Shown here: positions 36,959 through 45,209 of the stretch, one piece after another
Numbering within the stretch: position 1 is the stretch's first letter
Layout of the letters: each line of letters begins with the position of its first letter
DNA from: Carnobacterium mobile DSM 4848
GTDB taxonomy: Bacteria; Bacillota; Bacilli; Lactobacillales; Carnobacteriaceae
DNA: 64,000 bases
NCBI RefSeq assembly: GCF_000744825.1
Contig: NZ_JQMR01000001.1
Coordinates: 558,001 to 622,000, forward strand
Direction of reading: 5' to 3'
The notes under the pieces: generated by a model
Databases searched by the model: none
What the model saw: the letters and a program-made list of their open reading frames with translations, nothing else
What the model was told of the DNA's origin: nothing
Translations under genes and position numbers: made by a program

Positions 36959-38242
36959 TCACTTAGTATTAACATCCAGCTTAGATAGATATTCATTCAA
37001 ACTATTGATGCTTTTTTTAAATGTACTTTCTTCTTCTGCTAAAGAAAGTCTAAATATCAATTTATTTTCTTTTAATTTTTTAGTTGGAACTAATGTAAAG
37101 CAATTAAGTGGATATATAATTAAATTCTGAGACTCAAATAAATCTTTTGCAAATTCAAATTCATTACACGAAAAGTTTAATTTAATCAAACAATTAAATC
37201 CTGAATCTATACATGTTATATTATCGATGTACTTTGATAAAGTAAGCGAAAAAGTTCTTAAGTTAGATAAGATAGTTTCTTTGTAATCATTTATATCTTT
37301 TTTTTGGACATCATAACTACTCATATGAACTAAATTTGTAACCTTTCCCCTTGCTTCTAGTGCGACAAGAGAAGATAATAACAAGTCTTTTTTTATAGCC
37401 TCATGTCCAATTGTAATTGGACAATCACCAAACCTAATAAGATTTGCATAGTTACATACTTCTTTATTAGCTAGAACATATCCTATTCTTAAACCACTTA
37501 TAGCTCTTTTTTTTGATAAACTATCAATAATAATAAATTTATCCCAGTATTTATATAGCTCTATAGAAAATCCATGGTCTATATTTGAAGAATCACTATA
37601 TCTACACGGAATGTCTGATCCAATTTTTTCATATATAATATAAATATTATTTTTTTTGCACATTCTAACTACTTTAGAAAAATCTTCGTTTTTGTATAGA
37701 GTTCCTGTAGGATTATTAGGTTGAGTTAAAAATAACGCACTAAATTTTATGCTTGATTCGTCTAAAAAACATTGTATATCTTCTGGTTTTGGAAGATATC
37801 CATCATTAAAGCTATGACCAAGTAGTTGATAAAATGATAGATTTACGTTTGTTATTGACTGAAAAACAATCGGATATTGCAATCCCAAAACCAAAATATT
37901 ATCCATTTCTTTCTCTTTAAGAAACTGGAAAATAATTCTTAGTCCATCTGCAGCACCACTAGTCATAAAAGGAGTATAATCATCAGGGAAATTTATATTA
38001 AAATAACTAGTCTCATATTGCCTAACCGCATTTCTCAATGATGAAGTTCCTAAGGGACTAGTGTAAATATTAATATCGCTTATACTTATATTCTTTCTTA
38101 AAAAATTATCTTTAATAATTGTTGTTGGGTTCAACAAGTTTGTACCGGATGATAATTCAGAACTACTTTGAGTTTCATTTTCAAAAAAAATAGAATCTAA
38201 TTGAATGTACTCTGTTTCACTCCAGTTAATTTTTTTATACAA
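36959..38242 (-). CDS. Class I/II PLP aminotransferase-like enzyme, first gene of the cluster
   Basis: This protein has about 427 residues with the fold-type I motifs SGAADGLRIIFQF, PNNPTG and a Schiff-base Lys in IDSLSKKRAISGLRIGY. Where the family has Asp-x-x-Tyr to hold the PLP ring nitrogen, the sequence reads IIYEKIGSD, so the usual Asp is replaced. TTG at 38242 is chosen because AGGAG lies 9 bases upstream; the ATG at 38251 touches that site. The leader contains the peptide-operator cassette described separately. The reaction is unknown: transamination, or a PLP reaction that does not need the Asp. Confidence 0.82.
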   Translation of the reverse strand: MYKKINWSETEYIQLDSIFFENETQSSSELSSGTNLLNPTTIIKDNFLRKNISISDINIYTSPLGTSSLRNAVRQYETSYFNINFPDDYTPFMTSGAADGLRIIFQFLKEKEMDNILVLGLQYPIVFQSITNVNLSFYQLLGHSFNDGYLPKPEDIQCFLDESSIKFSALFLTQPNNPTGTLYKNEDFSKVVRMCKKNNIYIIYEKIGSDIPCRYSDSSNIDHGFSIELYKYWDKFIIIDSLSKKRAISGLRIGYVLANKEVCNYANLIRFGDCPITIGHEAIKKDLLLSSLVALEARGKVTNLVHMSSYDVQKKDINDYKETILSNLRTFSLTLSKYIDNITCIDSGFNCLIKLNFSCNEFEFAKDLFESQNLIIYPLNCFTLVPTKKLKENKLIFRLSLAEEESTFKKSINSLNEYLSKLDVNTK

Positions 38243-38400
38243 AATTATCATCTCCTAATAATTAAAAAATAGAATATTACACAATAGTTTCGCAAATTCA
38301 ATGAAAGGTTTAATTCGATTGTGAATATATGTGATTTTTGAAGAAGAAATAGATTCGTTCTCAAAACTAATACTTTACAGAGTAAAATAAACCGTCTCAT

Positions 38401-38436
38401 GCTTGTAAAATATAATAAATATTATATTTTACAAGC
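38401..38436. repeat. AT-rich palindrome P1 (16-bp perfect stem)
   Basis: GCTTGTAAAATATAAT, loop AAAT, then its exact complement. The same core with a different outer stem occurs at 46873-46908. It lies in the leader between the peptide ORF and the first biosynthetic gene. Confidence 0.9.
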
Positions 38437-38472
38437 AATAATTGCTTTTTGATAATTTGCAGCTTGGCTTAA

Positions 38473-38499
38473 CTAAATATAATAAATATTATATTTTAG
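38473..38499. repeat. AT-rich palindrome P2
   Basis: AAATATAAT, loop AAAT, ATTATATTT: a 9-bp perfect stem with partial outer pairing. It sits directly after the peptide-like ORF, in the same place as P5 at 46948. Confidence 0.85.
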
Positions 38500-38507
38500 A
38501 GCAAAAT

Positions 38508-38576
38508 TTAAACACCTGACATATTTCAATTAGATTGAAAGCCCATAAGAAGAATTACTAGTTGCTCTAAGTTCAC
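38508..38576 (-). pseudogene. Diverged copy of the RNPP peptide gene, with an in-frame stop
   Basis: A GTG start with GAGGG 7 bases upstream gives MNLEQLVILLMGFQSN, then TGA at 38526-38528, then five more codons to TAA at the same position as in the 22-residue peptide gene at 46981-47049. Three of the first seven codons differ only by synonymous changes, so the N-terminus looks conserved as protein. The product may be a 16-residue peptide, or the ORF may be dying while its promoter stays in use for the biosynthetic operon. Confidence 0.65.
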
Positions 38577-38607
38577 GTTGTTTCCCTCATTTATTAGTAT
38601 TAACTAT

Positions 38608-38636
38608 ATTTTACTACTAAATTGAAGCGCTTTCAA
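38608..38636 (-). promoter_or_regulatory. Biosynthetic-cluster promoter with RNPP operator
   Basis: On the minus strand TTGAAA (38636-38631), a 17-base spacer and TAAAAT (38613-38608) form a near-consensus promoter. Its -35 is the left half of the palindrome TTGAAAGCGCTTCAA (38622-38636). The regulator-linked copy at 47080-47108 has the same geometry. Confidence 0.75.
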
Positions 38637-38991
38637 CTTTTTTTTTGTGTTTTTTTTAAGTTAACGGATAACTGATTCGCAAATTAAGAAAAATATGCAG
38701 AAACGAGTGAAGTTTTAACTAAAGAAATTAAAATAAATAAAATACAAACTTAAACTTGCTCCGAGAAAAATATTATTTTTTGACAAATATTCTTCTCATA
38801 GTATAAGCCAGTTTACATGATTCATTACATCATTTTTAGTTAATAAAGCGTACTAGGAGTTTAAGTATTTCTATAATTTAAAAAAGTACATCCGTTTTTT
38901 TGTCCGTACTTCTTTTTACTTAACGGCTTTAAAAACTAAGATTTTTAGAAAAAAGTAACTATTTTCTTTATTTTAACTAAGTATAGCCAAA
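38637..38991. other. Non-coding stretch right of the cluster promoter
   Basis: No gene is seen. A bidirectional-looking terminator lies at 38881-38918 (AAGTAC / GTACTT stem with A and T runs on its two sides), insulating the SOS cassette from the cluster promoter. Confidence 0.6.
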
Positions 38992-39189
38992 TTATTTATT
39001 TGGTATACTCAGTTTTTCGGATAATGATAGGTAATAATTTAGAGTTGTTTCGAAAATAGATTTTAATGCATTTTCTGATAGCTCCCATAAACCTTCTTGT
39101 AAATCTTCTAATGATAGTTTATTTTCATTATAATTTTGAATCATTTCTTCTATTATTGTCATTTCTTCATTATCCTTTGTGCCCGCCAA
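38992..39189 (-). CDS. Small protein at the end of the SOS cassette
   Basis: This is a 65-residue acidic, helical protein (EMTIIEEMIQNYNENKLS). It overlaps the end of the broken polymerase gene by 20 bases, suggesting it was the last gene of the yolD-uvrX operon. I recognise no domain, and a GTG start is used. Confidence 0.5.
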   Translation of the reverse strand: MAGTKDNEEMTIIEEMIQNYNENKLSLEDLQEGLWELSENALKSIFETTLNYYLSLSEKLSIPNK

Positions 39190-40427
39190 CCATTTGACTT
39201 CTTTGAATGGCTGTTCCGCCTCTTAATAAGCTGCTAGCATGCATTAAAGAAGTAAAACCATACCGTTCTCGGATTCTGTCTATTACTATTTCTAACTCTT
39301 CTTTATGGATTGTTTTTTCTGGTGGTTCAAAAAAATTTAATTGTAAATTATTTTTATAATCTATTTTCCCGCAATGAATTGCGATTTGTCTAACAGGTTG
39401 TTCGTTATAGTGACTTCTAAACAAATGTAAACCAGGTTGGATATATTTTCATCTGATGGTTAAAACCTTCGTCAACAATATCTCTAGAAAAACCGATAGA
39501 TAACTGTACTACGCTTATTTCTGCATGGTGTTGCCTTAAACGTGAAGAGATCTCATCAGCCATTTCTCTAATTACGACTTCAATTTCATACTGTTCGGTA
39601 TAATCTCTTTTTAAAATTTGGCTCTTTCCAAATGATTTTGTTTGAGGTCTATCTTTTTCGGATAGGATACTTTGATCTATACCGTGAGCATGGTAAAAAA
39701 GTTGCTCTCCTATTACACCATGAATTCTTTTTAGAGCAGCTACATCGTATTGCGAAAGCTGATAAATAGAATTAATGCCTAATTTGTAAAGATTATGCGC
39801 TGTACGTTCTCCAATTCCCCACATGTCTGTTATTGGATGTATTTTCCATATAGTTTTCTGTACATTTTCGTATCGCCATTCTGCTATAAAACTGCGTTTA
39901 TTTTTTGCTTCGTTATCCAATGCTAACTTGGCAAGCAGAAGATTATCACCTATACCGATAGCTGTTACCAACTTTAACCTTTGCCATATTGTTTGCTGTA
40001 CTTTTCTAGCAATTTCATAAGTTGTTCCATAAAGTGCATGAGAGTGAGTAACGTCTAGAAAACTTTCATCTATACTATAAATATGAATGTCTTCATCTGA
40101 TACAAACTCTCTGAAAATATCATTAATCATTCCATTTACTTGAATATATAAATTCATTCGCGGTTCGACTATTTCTATTTTTGAGTTTTTTGGAATTTCA
40201 AGTTTTCTTGAACCGGTTTTTATTCCATACTCTTTCTTTACTCTTGGTGAAGCAGCTAGAACTAATCCACCCGCTAATTCAGGATTACTCATAACAACTA
40301 TATAAGAATTTAAAGGATGGATTCCTCTCTTTACGGATTCAACTGAAGCAAAAAAAGATTTTACATCAATACAAATAAGATCCCGCCTATGTTGACAGGA
40401 ATAATCCATTTTTATCACTCTTAACAC
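39170..40427 (-). pseudogene. Y-family DNA polymerase (UvrX/UmuC-like), frameshifted
   Basis: The main frame (40427 down to 39417) encodes a Y-polymerase: IDVKSFFASVESVKRG, the catalytic YSIDESFLDVT, AIGIGDNLLLAKLA, WGIGERTAHNLYKLG and the little-finger domain to GFNHQMKIYPTWF. It then stops. The expected C-terminus (SHYNEQPVRQIAIHCGKI to GGTAIQRSQMVGGHKG) continues in another frame at 39424-39170. About 15 residues expected between the two parts are missing, so a deletion with a frameshift is likely. The catalytic part is intact. The encoded enzyme would be an error-prone polymerase for UV damage. Confidence 0.85.
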
Positions 40428-40479
40428 ACCCTTTTCAATTATAAGAAAGCATAACTAGTTTAATAATCTCCAATAAATT

Positions 40480-40812
40480 TTATATCTCAAACCATTTTGT
40501 TGTTTTATATTCCTCCACATTCCGTATTAAATCGAAATTGCAAATAACTAATTCTTCTTTTGTTTGTATGTAATCATTTCCTTCATAATAACCACACACC
40601 ATTCCTATGATGTCCTCTTCGTAAAGGCCATTAAATAACAAGCCCATTTGAACTGCTATCGGTCTATTTTGGCGGTAAGAAGATTCTACTAATTGCGAAA
40701 TAGTTTCTGGTGATTGTTTTTCTTTTTTATTATTGCTCTGTTCATTTTTAACCTTTAAATTATTCATCATTTCACTATGTTCGGATAATAACATGCCTTG
40801 CCACTTAGCCAT
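40480..40812 (-). CDS. YolD-like protein, partner of the UvrX polymerase
   Basis: This protein has 110 residues or slightly more, with YolD-family patterns: MAKWQGMLLSEHSEMM at the start, RPIAVQMGLLFNGLYEEDIIGMV and a TTKWFEI end. YolD proteins are found before Y-polymerases in Gram-positive plasmids and ICEs. The ATG at 40812 has no ribosome site. The frame stays open upstream (TINPSTSGYNDRK) to near a GAAGGTG site at about 40890, so the true start may be a weak codon there. Confidence 0.75.
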   Translation of the reverse strand: MAKWQGMLLSEHSEMMNNLKVKNEQSNNKKEKQSPETISQLVESSYRQNRPIAVQMGLLFNGLYEEDIIGMVCGYYEGNDYIQTKEELVICNFDLIRNVEEYKTTKWFEI

Positions 40813-40914
40813 TTTTCTATCGTTGTAACCAGAAGTAGATGGATTGATGGTTTTATCTTTTTCTCGGTAATTTTTTCCAAGTCAAATCACCTTCTTTATG
40901 TTGTTTTTTTATTA

Positions 40915-40945
40915 ATTATACGAACTTACGTTCCCGTTGCAAAGT
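40915..40945 (-). promoter_or_regulatory. SOS promoter with LexA/DinR box
   Basis: CGAACTTACGTTCC at 40921-40934 fits the Gram-positive LexA box (CGAAC-N4-GTTCG). It lies between TTGCAA and TATAAT (16-base spacer) on the minus strand, so LexA would block the yolD-uvrX promoter until DNA damage. Confidence 0.75.
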
Positions 40946-41224
40946 AATATATAGATTAATGTGTTATAAAATAAAACAGCAACCATTCTAAAAAAATGGT
41001 TGCTTCATATAGCTAAATGCATTTCCTTTACTTTTTTTTAGTTTATTTTTCTATCTGTAATTTTTCTGATTCATTATCATATTGGAGGCAACATTTTTTA
41101 TGTAAATCCTTAATGTTTACTTTCCATCAAAAAACTTCAACCAGATATAAACCAGAGGTGCTACAAAATAAAGCACGACAAGCAATCCTTTAAAAATGGT
41201 ATAACTGGAATGGCAACAGTTTTT
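40935..41224. other. Intergenic stretch between SOS cassette and IS3 element
   Basis: No gene is seen. A hairpin AGCAACCATT / AATGGTTGCT lies at 40978-41004 and could be a terminator, although its T run is short. Confidence 0.5.
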
Positions 41225-41333
41225 TTGACAAATTTTATAAGGTGTTGATTTTCTTCTCGTATGCTATTCCGATTGTCCTTGACAATGAGCCTCCTCGGAT
41301 GTGACGATCTTCGGCAGGAGCCAACGGTTAAAG

Positions 41334-42170
41334 TTAGACTGCCGCGCTAGCGTTAGCACATCCGAGCTCATTATCAAGGATTCGCTGCGCCAACCTCTGG
41401 TTACGGTAACCAACCGGTGTCTCGTAGCCAAGTGTGCCGTGCAACCGAAGGTGGTTCCACCAATTGACATAGTCAAATAACTCTAAATCCAATTGTTGTA
41501 AGGTTTCAAATGTGTATTGATAGACAAATTCTACTTTCAACGACTTATAAGTTGATTCAGCTACGGCATTATTAAAAGGACAGCCTTTATGACTCAAGGA
41601 TCGGTTAATGTCAAAAGTTGTTAATCATTCATCAATAGCTTGGTTATCAAACTCTTTTCCATAATCGGTATGAAAAATCTCAACCTCTGTCAGAGGTTGT
41701 TTGATACGGCTAAATGCCTTTTTTACTAGAACGGCATCTTTATGTTCACCACAAGAATAGCCGAGATTTTCTCGATTGAACAGATCCAAAATGAAACAGA
41801 TATAATGCCATCTTTTCCCGACTCGTACATAAGTCAAGTCTGTTACGATCGCTTCTAATGGGTTGTCTCTTAAGAATTTACGATTCAATACGTTTGTCGT
41901 TTTTGCTTCATTGCAAGTAGAACGATGTACTTTAAAATAAGCAACAGTATAGCTCGATTTTAATCCTCTATTTTTCATCATTCGACTGATTTTTCGTCGG
42001 CTGATCTGAATGCCTCGTTTTGATAAGGCTTTTTTTATTTTTCTTGAGCCGTAGGCCTTTCGGCTGCAGACAAATTCTTCAGCGACCGCTTCTTCAAGTT
42101 CTGATTCGTCTTTCTTTGGTTTTGATTGATAATAATAGGACTGACGTGATAGACCTAATATTCTGCACAT
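41334..42170 (-). pseudogene. IS3-family OrfB transposase with an internal stop
   Basis: The DDE integrase core is complete apart from one TGA at about 41625-41627. Visible are the HTH_21-like N-terminus (RKAYGSRKIKKALSKRG), Asp in IVTDLTYVRVG, Asp in IFHTDYGKEFDN, and beyond the stop Glu in NNAVAESTYKSLK, then the usual RLHGTLGYETPVGYRN end. The stop lies between the second and third catalytic residues, so truncated product would be inactive. OrfB is normally made by -1 frameshifting from OrfA. Confidence 0.85.
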
Positions 42171-42205
42171 CGCTGATATAGGGTAAAGATGCTTATTCGC
42201 ATCGA

Positions 42206-42496
42206 TTACTTGTCTCTTCGTCCGAATATCAGCGCTGCTTGCTTTAAAATATCATTTTCCATTTCTAATTGCTGGTTTCTTTTACGTAGTTCTAACAATT
42301 CTTTTTGTTCAGGCGTAAGATTATCTTTTTCTATGAATGAACCACTCGTTTTAGATTGCTTTACCCATTTGTCAAATGCTGAAGCCGTTAGTTCATATTC
42401 TCGAATGATTTCTACACGTGGCTTTCCAGCTAAGTAAAGATTGACGATTTGTTGCTTGAATTCTTGTGAAAAAGTTCTTCGTGTTCTCTTAGACAT
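42206..42496 (-). CDS. IS3-family OrfA (helix-turn-helix subunit)
   Basis: This 96-residue protein starts MSKRTRRTFSQEFKQQIVNL, with a helix-turn-helix (VEIIREYELTASAFDKWVKQ) and a leucine-zipper-like end (LLELRKRNQQLEMENDILKQ). ATG at 42496 has AGGAGGAAT upstream. It binds the IS ends and forms the N-terminal part of the OrfAB transposase. Confidence 0.9.
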   Translation of the reverse strand: MSKRTRRTFSQEFKQQIVNLYLAGKPRVEIIREYELTASAFDKWVKQSKTSGSFIEKDNLTPEQKELLELRKRNQQLEMENDILKQAALIFGRRDK

Positions 42497-42821
42497 AAAA
42501 ATTCCTCCTGGTATGTTTTCTTCTAGTCTACACACCTTAATTTTTCTGTCTAGTTAATTGTAGCCTATCCATAAAAATTTGATGAAAGATATGGAGAGTA
42601 TATTTTTTAAACCATGCAGTAAGGAATATCCTCTTATTTAAGTTTTCCGTTAATTTAAATTTTACTTCAATGTAGCACCTTTTTTAGTCTTAAAAACTAT
42701 TGCAATTCCAATATATTAACAGTATACTATAACTCCCTTTTTAATAATTACATCAAACAAGACATATCATAAAGCTATTTTCATTTTTTATTTATCTTTA
42801 TTTCGAAAGGAATTTTTAACT

Positions 42822-43499
42822 ATGAGTAATTTTTATTATTTAATTGAAAAAATTGCAAGAGATACCTTTAAAAGTAACAAATTAACTTTAAATAAACTTC
42901 TTTATTTTATAAAAAGTAACAAATTAATTTTCAGTCTTTTTATCGTTGTTGAATTACTTTTGATTACGCTAGTCATATGTAATAGTAGATTAGGTAATTG
43001 GAATTGGATTATTCTTCTTGTTATATTTGTCTGTATGCTTTTTATATGCTACAAATCTAGTAAGTTAGAAACAGCTTTAATTATTCCACACAATGAGCTT
43101 ACAATATTTAAAGAAGTTTTAGAACAACATGGATTCAAAAGAAAAGAAGATATTGAGATGCTGCAAAATGAGATTGAAATCTATTTGTCTAAAGAGATAA
43201 ATTATCTCACTTCTATTTTTAGTTCTACATCTAAATTATTTTTCTTTCTATTCTGGGTCCCTTCAGGCTTTCTTTTAAATTATTTTTTTTCGCAATTAAC
43301 AGAAACCTTGAATTTAAGTCAATTAATACAAATTATGTCGTCATTACTACTTGTTACAGTTAATGTAATAGCAATACTTATAGTAGCTATACCTATAGTT
43401 AGAACATCAATTTATTCAAATAAAAAACAAATATTTCTTTATTTAGAAGATGTAAAATATTATTATGACGGTTGTGTATTAGAGATTACTGAAAAATAA
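42822..43499 (+). CDS. Four-helix membrane protein, possible immunity or export accessory
   Basis: This 225-residue protein has two N-terminal helices (about 38-55 and 60-78), a charged cytoplasmic middle (HGFKRKEDIEMLQNEIEIY) and two more helices (about 138-155 and 168-195). GAAAGGAA is the ribosome site. I recognise no family. It is the first gene right of the IS3 element and lies 0.8 kb from the bacteriocin-like gene, so an immunity role is possible but unproven. Confidence 0.7.
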   Translation: MSNFYYLIEKIARDTFKSNKLTLNKLLYFIKSNKLIFSLFIVVELLLITLVICNSRLGNWNWIILLVIFVCMLFICYKSSKLETALIIPHNELTIFKEVLEQHGFKRKEDIEMLQNEIEIYLSKEINYLTSIFSSTSKLFFFLFWVPSGFLLNYFFSQLTETLNLSQLIQIMSSLLLVTVNVIAILIVAIPIVRTSIYSNKKQIFLYLEDVKYYYDGCVLEITEK

Positions 43500-44042
43500 T
43501 TCATTTAACTTTTTCTTGCTTAAACAAAAATACAATATTATCAGTTCCATTTCTATTAACGAGAACCAAAAAGACTTCAACTAAGATCATTTTATATGAA
43601 CTTAATTGAAGCCTTTTTAGTTTATTTATTGTTACATTAAAATATAAACTAACTACTTACAAGTACCTACTAATCTCTATTCCTTAATGCATTTTCTGCT
43701 AATCCTTATCAGCAAAAATAATATTTATGGCACTACCGGTAATTTCCAGTAGCTGATATCAATTTGACAACTAATTCTTGTATTAATAAAAAGCAACAGT
43801 TCTAAGTTTAATTGTAGGCTATATGAAAATAAGTTTACAAATATTTTTGAATTATATCAGCACCTTAACATTTGATATGTTTTTTGAGTTATATTACATT
43901 AAAAATGTAATTGTAACTGCTTACTTTTTAGAAATGGGGTTTAAAAAAATTAATAAAAAGGGGGGAAAACTAAAATAATAGGATTTTAACAAGATAAAAT
44001 ATAATATATATTATATTTTCAAAAAATGCTTATACATAAAAA
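43500..44042. other. Non-coding stretch with terminator and palindrome
   Basis: A probable terminator for the membrane-protein gene lies at 43569-43618 (CTTCAACTAAG / CTTAATTGAAG stem, then T run). The P3 palindrome lies at 43996-44019. Nothing else is recognised. Confidence 0.5.
43996..44019. repeat. AT-rich palindrome P3
   Basis: AAAATATAAT, loop ATAT, ATTATATTTT: a 10-bp perfect stem sharing its core with P1, P2, P4 and P5. It lies just beyond the stop of the small minus-strand gene at 44043. Confidence 0.85.
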
Positions 44043-44213
44043 TTAGTTTTCTTTCTTTCTGTTTTTGTTGTCTCTATAGATGTATAAGTAAATGAATGCA
44101 CCTAAAAAAGATCCTACGAATGTAAAAAAGACTTCATTGATGCCTTTTCCTCTTAAAATTTGGAATAAAGACATAATTAAGCCAAATATCAAAGCTTCAA
44201 TCCATATTTTCAT
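44043..44213 (-). CDS. 56-residue membrane protein next to the bacteriocin-like gene
   Basis: The ORF encodes MKIWIEALIFGLIMSLFQIL, a short loop, a second helix (VFFTFVGSFLGAFIYLYI) and a basic tail RDNKNRKKEN. GAGGAAG lies 5 bases before the ATG. Two-helix proteins of this size are common beside bacteriocin genes, often with immunity roles. It is transcribed divergently from the precursor gene 93 bases away. Confidence 0.7.
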   Translation of the reverse strand: MKIWIEALIFGLIMSLFQILRGKGINEVFFTFVGSFLGAFIYLYIYRDNKNRKKEN

Positions 44214-44305
44214 TTAACTTCCTCATTTCCGAATATTAATTAATATTCTTATATATTTTTTCGTTATAATTATATTGTAAATCAAAACTAATAGGAGGTA
44301 AAGAA

Positions 44306-45052
44306 ATGTTAAAAAAGCTTATTGTCGCTCTAATGTCTATAACGGTTCTTTTTTCCATATCAAGTCCAGCAATTGCAGCTGTTAATGAAAACAAATTAAA
44401 TGAAAATACTAATTGTAGTGATTGTTTAACAGAAGCTCCTGATTCTACCGGAAGCAAAGAAAACATCAAGAAAACAGAAAATATGGTATATGCTTCAGAT
44501 GCCTTCAAAAACGAAACTAAAACAATGAGTGGCACATTTGATAAAAGCCAAGCGATTATCAACGCTCCTGATAAAAAGGATAATACTGAAGATTCTGATT
44601 TTGCGTTCATAACATTGCCAGTAATAAATTCTGAAGATGGACTAAGCAATGTTATGTTTGCGGTTAACTTAAAAGATAAAGAAATCGTTAATGTAAGAAA
44701 AGTCTTCATAGATTCTATTGATGACGAAATTGTACAATTAAAGATCGAAGATAATGGAGAAATAATTGCTGATTATTCTTTAACGCCTGAACTGGTTAAA
44801 GATAATTTAAATTCTACTGAGCAAAGTTATGAAGAATTATTAGATAATGACCAAGATGCTGGAATCCAACCTTTTGGTTGGTGCGAAACTGCAGTTTATG
44901 CATTAAAAGCTTTCGCAGGTACTGCCCAATGTTATCTCACTTGTGGGGCTTTAGGACTTGTAGCAGGACCAGCTGGTTTAGGTTGTGCAGCGATTTGTGC
45001 ATTATTATTAAATAAACCAATTGACAGTGTACTGAATGATGTATGTAAGTAA
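44306..45052 (+). CDS. Secreted Cys-rich precursor resembling halocin C8-type bacteriocins
   Basis: This 248-residue protein has a clear Sec signal peptide (MLKKLIVALMSITVLFSISS, cleavage after AIA) and an acidic middle of about 150 residues. The C-terminal domain of about 60 residues, after GIQPFGW, has six Cys in a Gly/Ala-rich hydrophobic setting (C-x16-C-x3-C, GLGCAAIC, DVCK). The layout of long propeptide plus C-terminal hydrophobic Cys-rich domain resembles halocin C8-like bacteriocins. AGGAGGTAA is the ribosome site. Mature peptide and activity are predictions. Confidence 0.6.
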   Translation: MLKKLIVALMSITVLFSISSPAIAAVNENKLNENTNCSDCLTEAPDSTGSKENIKKTENMVYASDAFKNETKTMSGTFDKSQAIINAPDKKDNTEDSDFAFITLPVINSEDGLSNVMFAVNLKDKEIVNVRKVFIDSIDDEIVQLKIEDNGEIIADYSLTPELVKDNLNSTEQSYEELLDNDQDAGIQPFGWCETAVYALKAFAGTAQCYLTCGALGLVAGPAGLGCAAICALLLNKPIDSVLNDVCK

Positions 45053-45106
45053 TATAAGCTTTATAGTTTATGATTGATATGAAGAAAAATATTTAAAGAA
45101 ATTTAA

Positions 45107-45154
45107 CGGAAGAAAAGCCTAGATATTTTAATAGGTTTTTCTTCCGAATTTTTT
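45107..45154 (+). terminator. Terminator of the bacteriocin-like gene
   Basis: A long stem CGGAAGAAAAGCCTA / TAGGTTTTTCTTCCG is followed by AATTTTTT. It probably works in both directions, serving the convergent lipoprotein gene too. Confidence 0.85.
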
Positions 45155-45209
45155 ATACTACTAGATTATAGATAGTGCTTAGCTTTCTTTCTTTTAATTA
45201 TTTTTTTAT

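Larger units (their letters stand above)
21160..38636 (-). other. Putative specialised-metabolite biosynthetic gene cluster (13 genes)
   Basis: Thirteen same-strand genes run from 38242 down to 21160 with gaps of 2 to about 75 bases or short overlaps, so one operon is likely. The order is class I aminotransferase, two ABC exporters, epimerase, DegT aminotransferase, cytidylyltransferase, class III aminotransferase, GH65, BtrH/C39-like protein, nucleotidyltransferase, acyl-AMP ligase, GT2, ACP and double alpha/beta hydrolase. The parts list suggests an amino-sugar scaffold acylated from an ACP and exported. Cargo position in an ICE and an RNPP-type operator upstream support a mobile, regulated antimicrobial or signal pathway. 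The product is unknown. Confidence 0.75.
41225..42552 (-). mobile_element. IS3-family (IS150-like) insertion sequence
   Basis: Imperfect 21-bp terminal repeats bound the element: TTGACAAATTTTATAAGGTGT on the left (41225-41245) and, reading inward, TAGACAGAAAAATTAAGGTGT on the right (42532-42552). The 1.33-kb length and the two-gene layout (orfA and orfB on the minus strand) are typical. The orfB part carries a stop, so it is probably inactive. Confidence 0.85.

Noticed and set aside
21160-38242. The cluster as a capsule or wall polysaccharide locus
   Set aside because: No flippase, polymerase, chain-length regulator or priming sugar transferase is present, while an ACP, an adenylation enzyme and dual ABC exporters are. 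I keep the possibility open in the finding, but do not call it.
38401-38436. P1 as an ordinary rho-independent terminator of the peptide transcript
   Set aside because: The stem is nearly all A-T and no T run follows on the minus strand; in the regulator copy a proper terminator exists in addition. Listed as a repeat instead.
41264-41476. 70-codon minus-strand frame at the IS3 end
   Set aside because: It is an overlapping frame of the OrfB transposase C-terminus.
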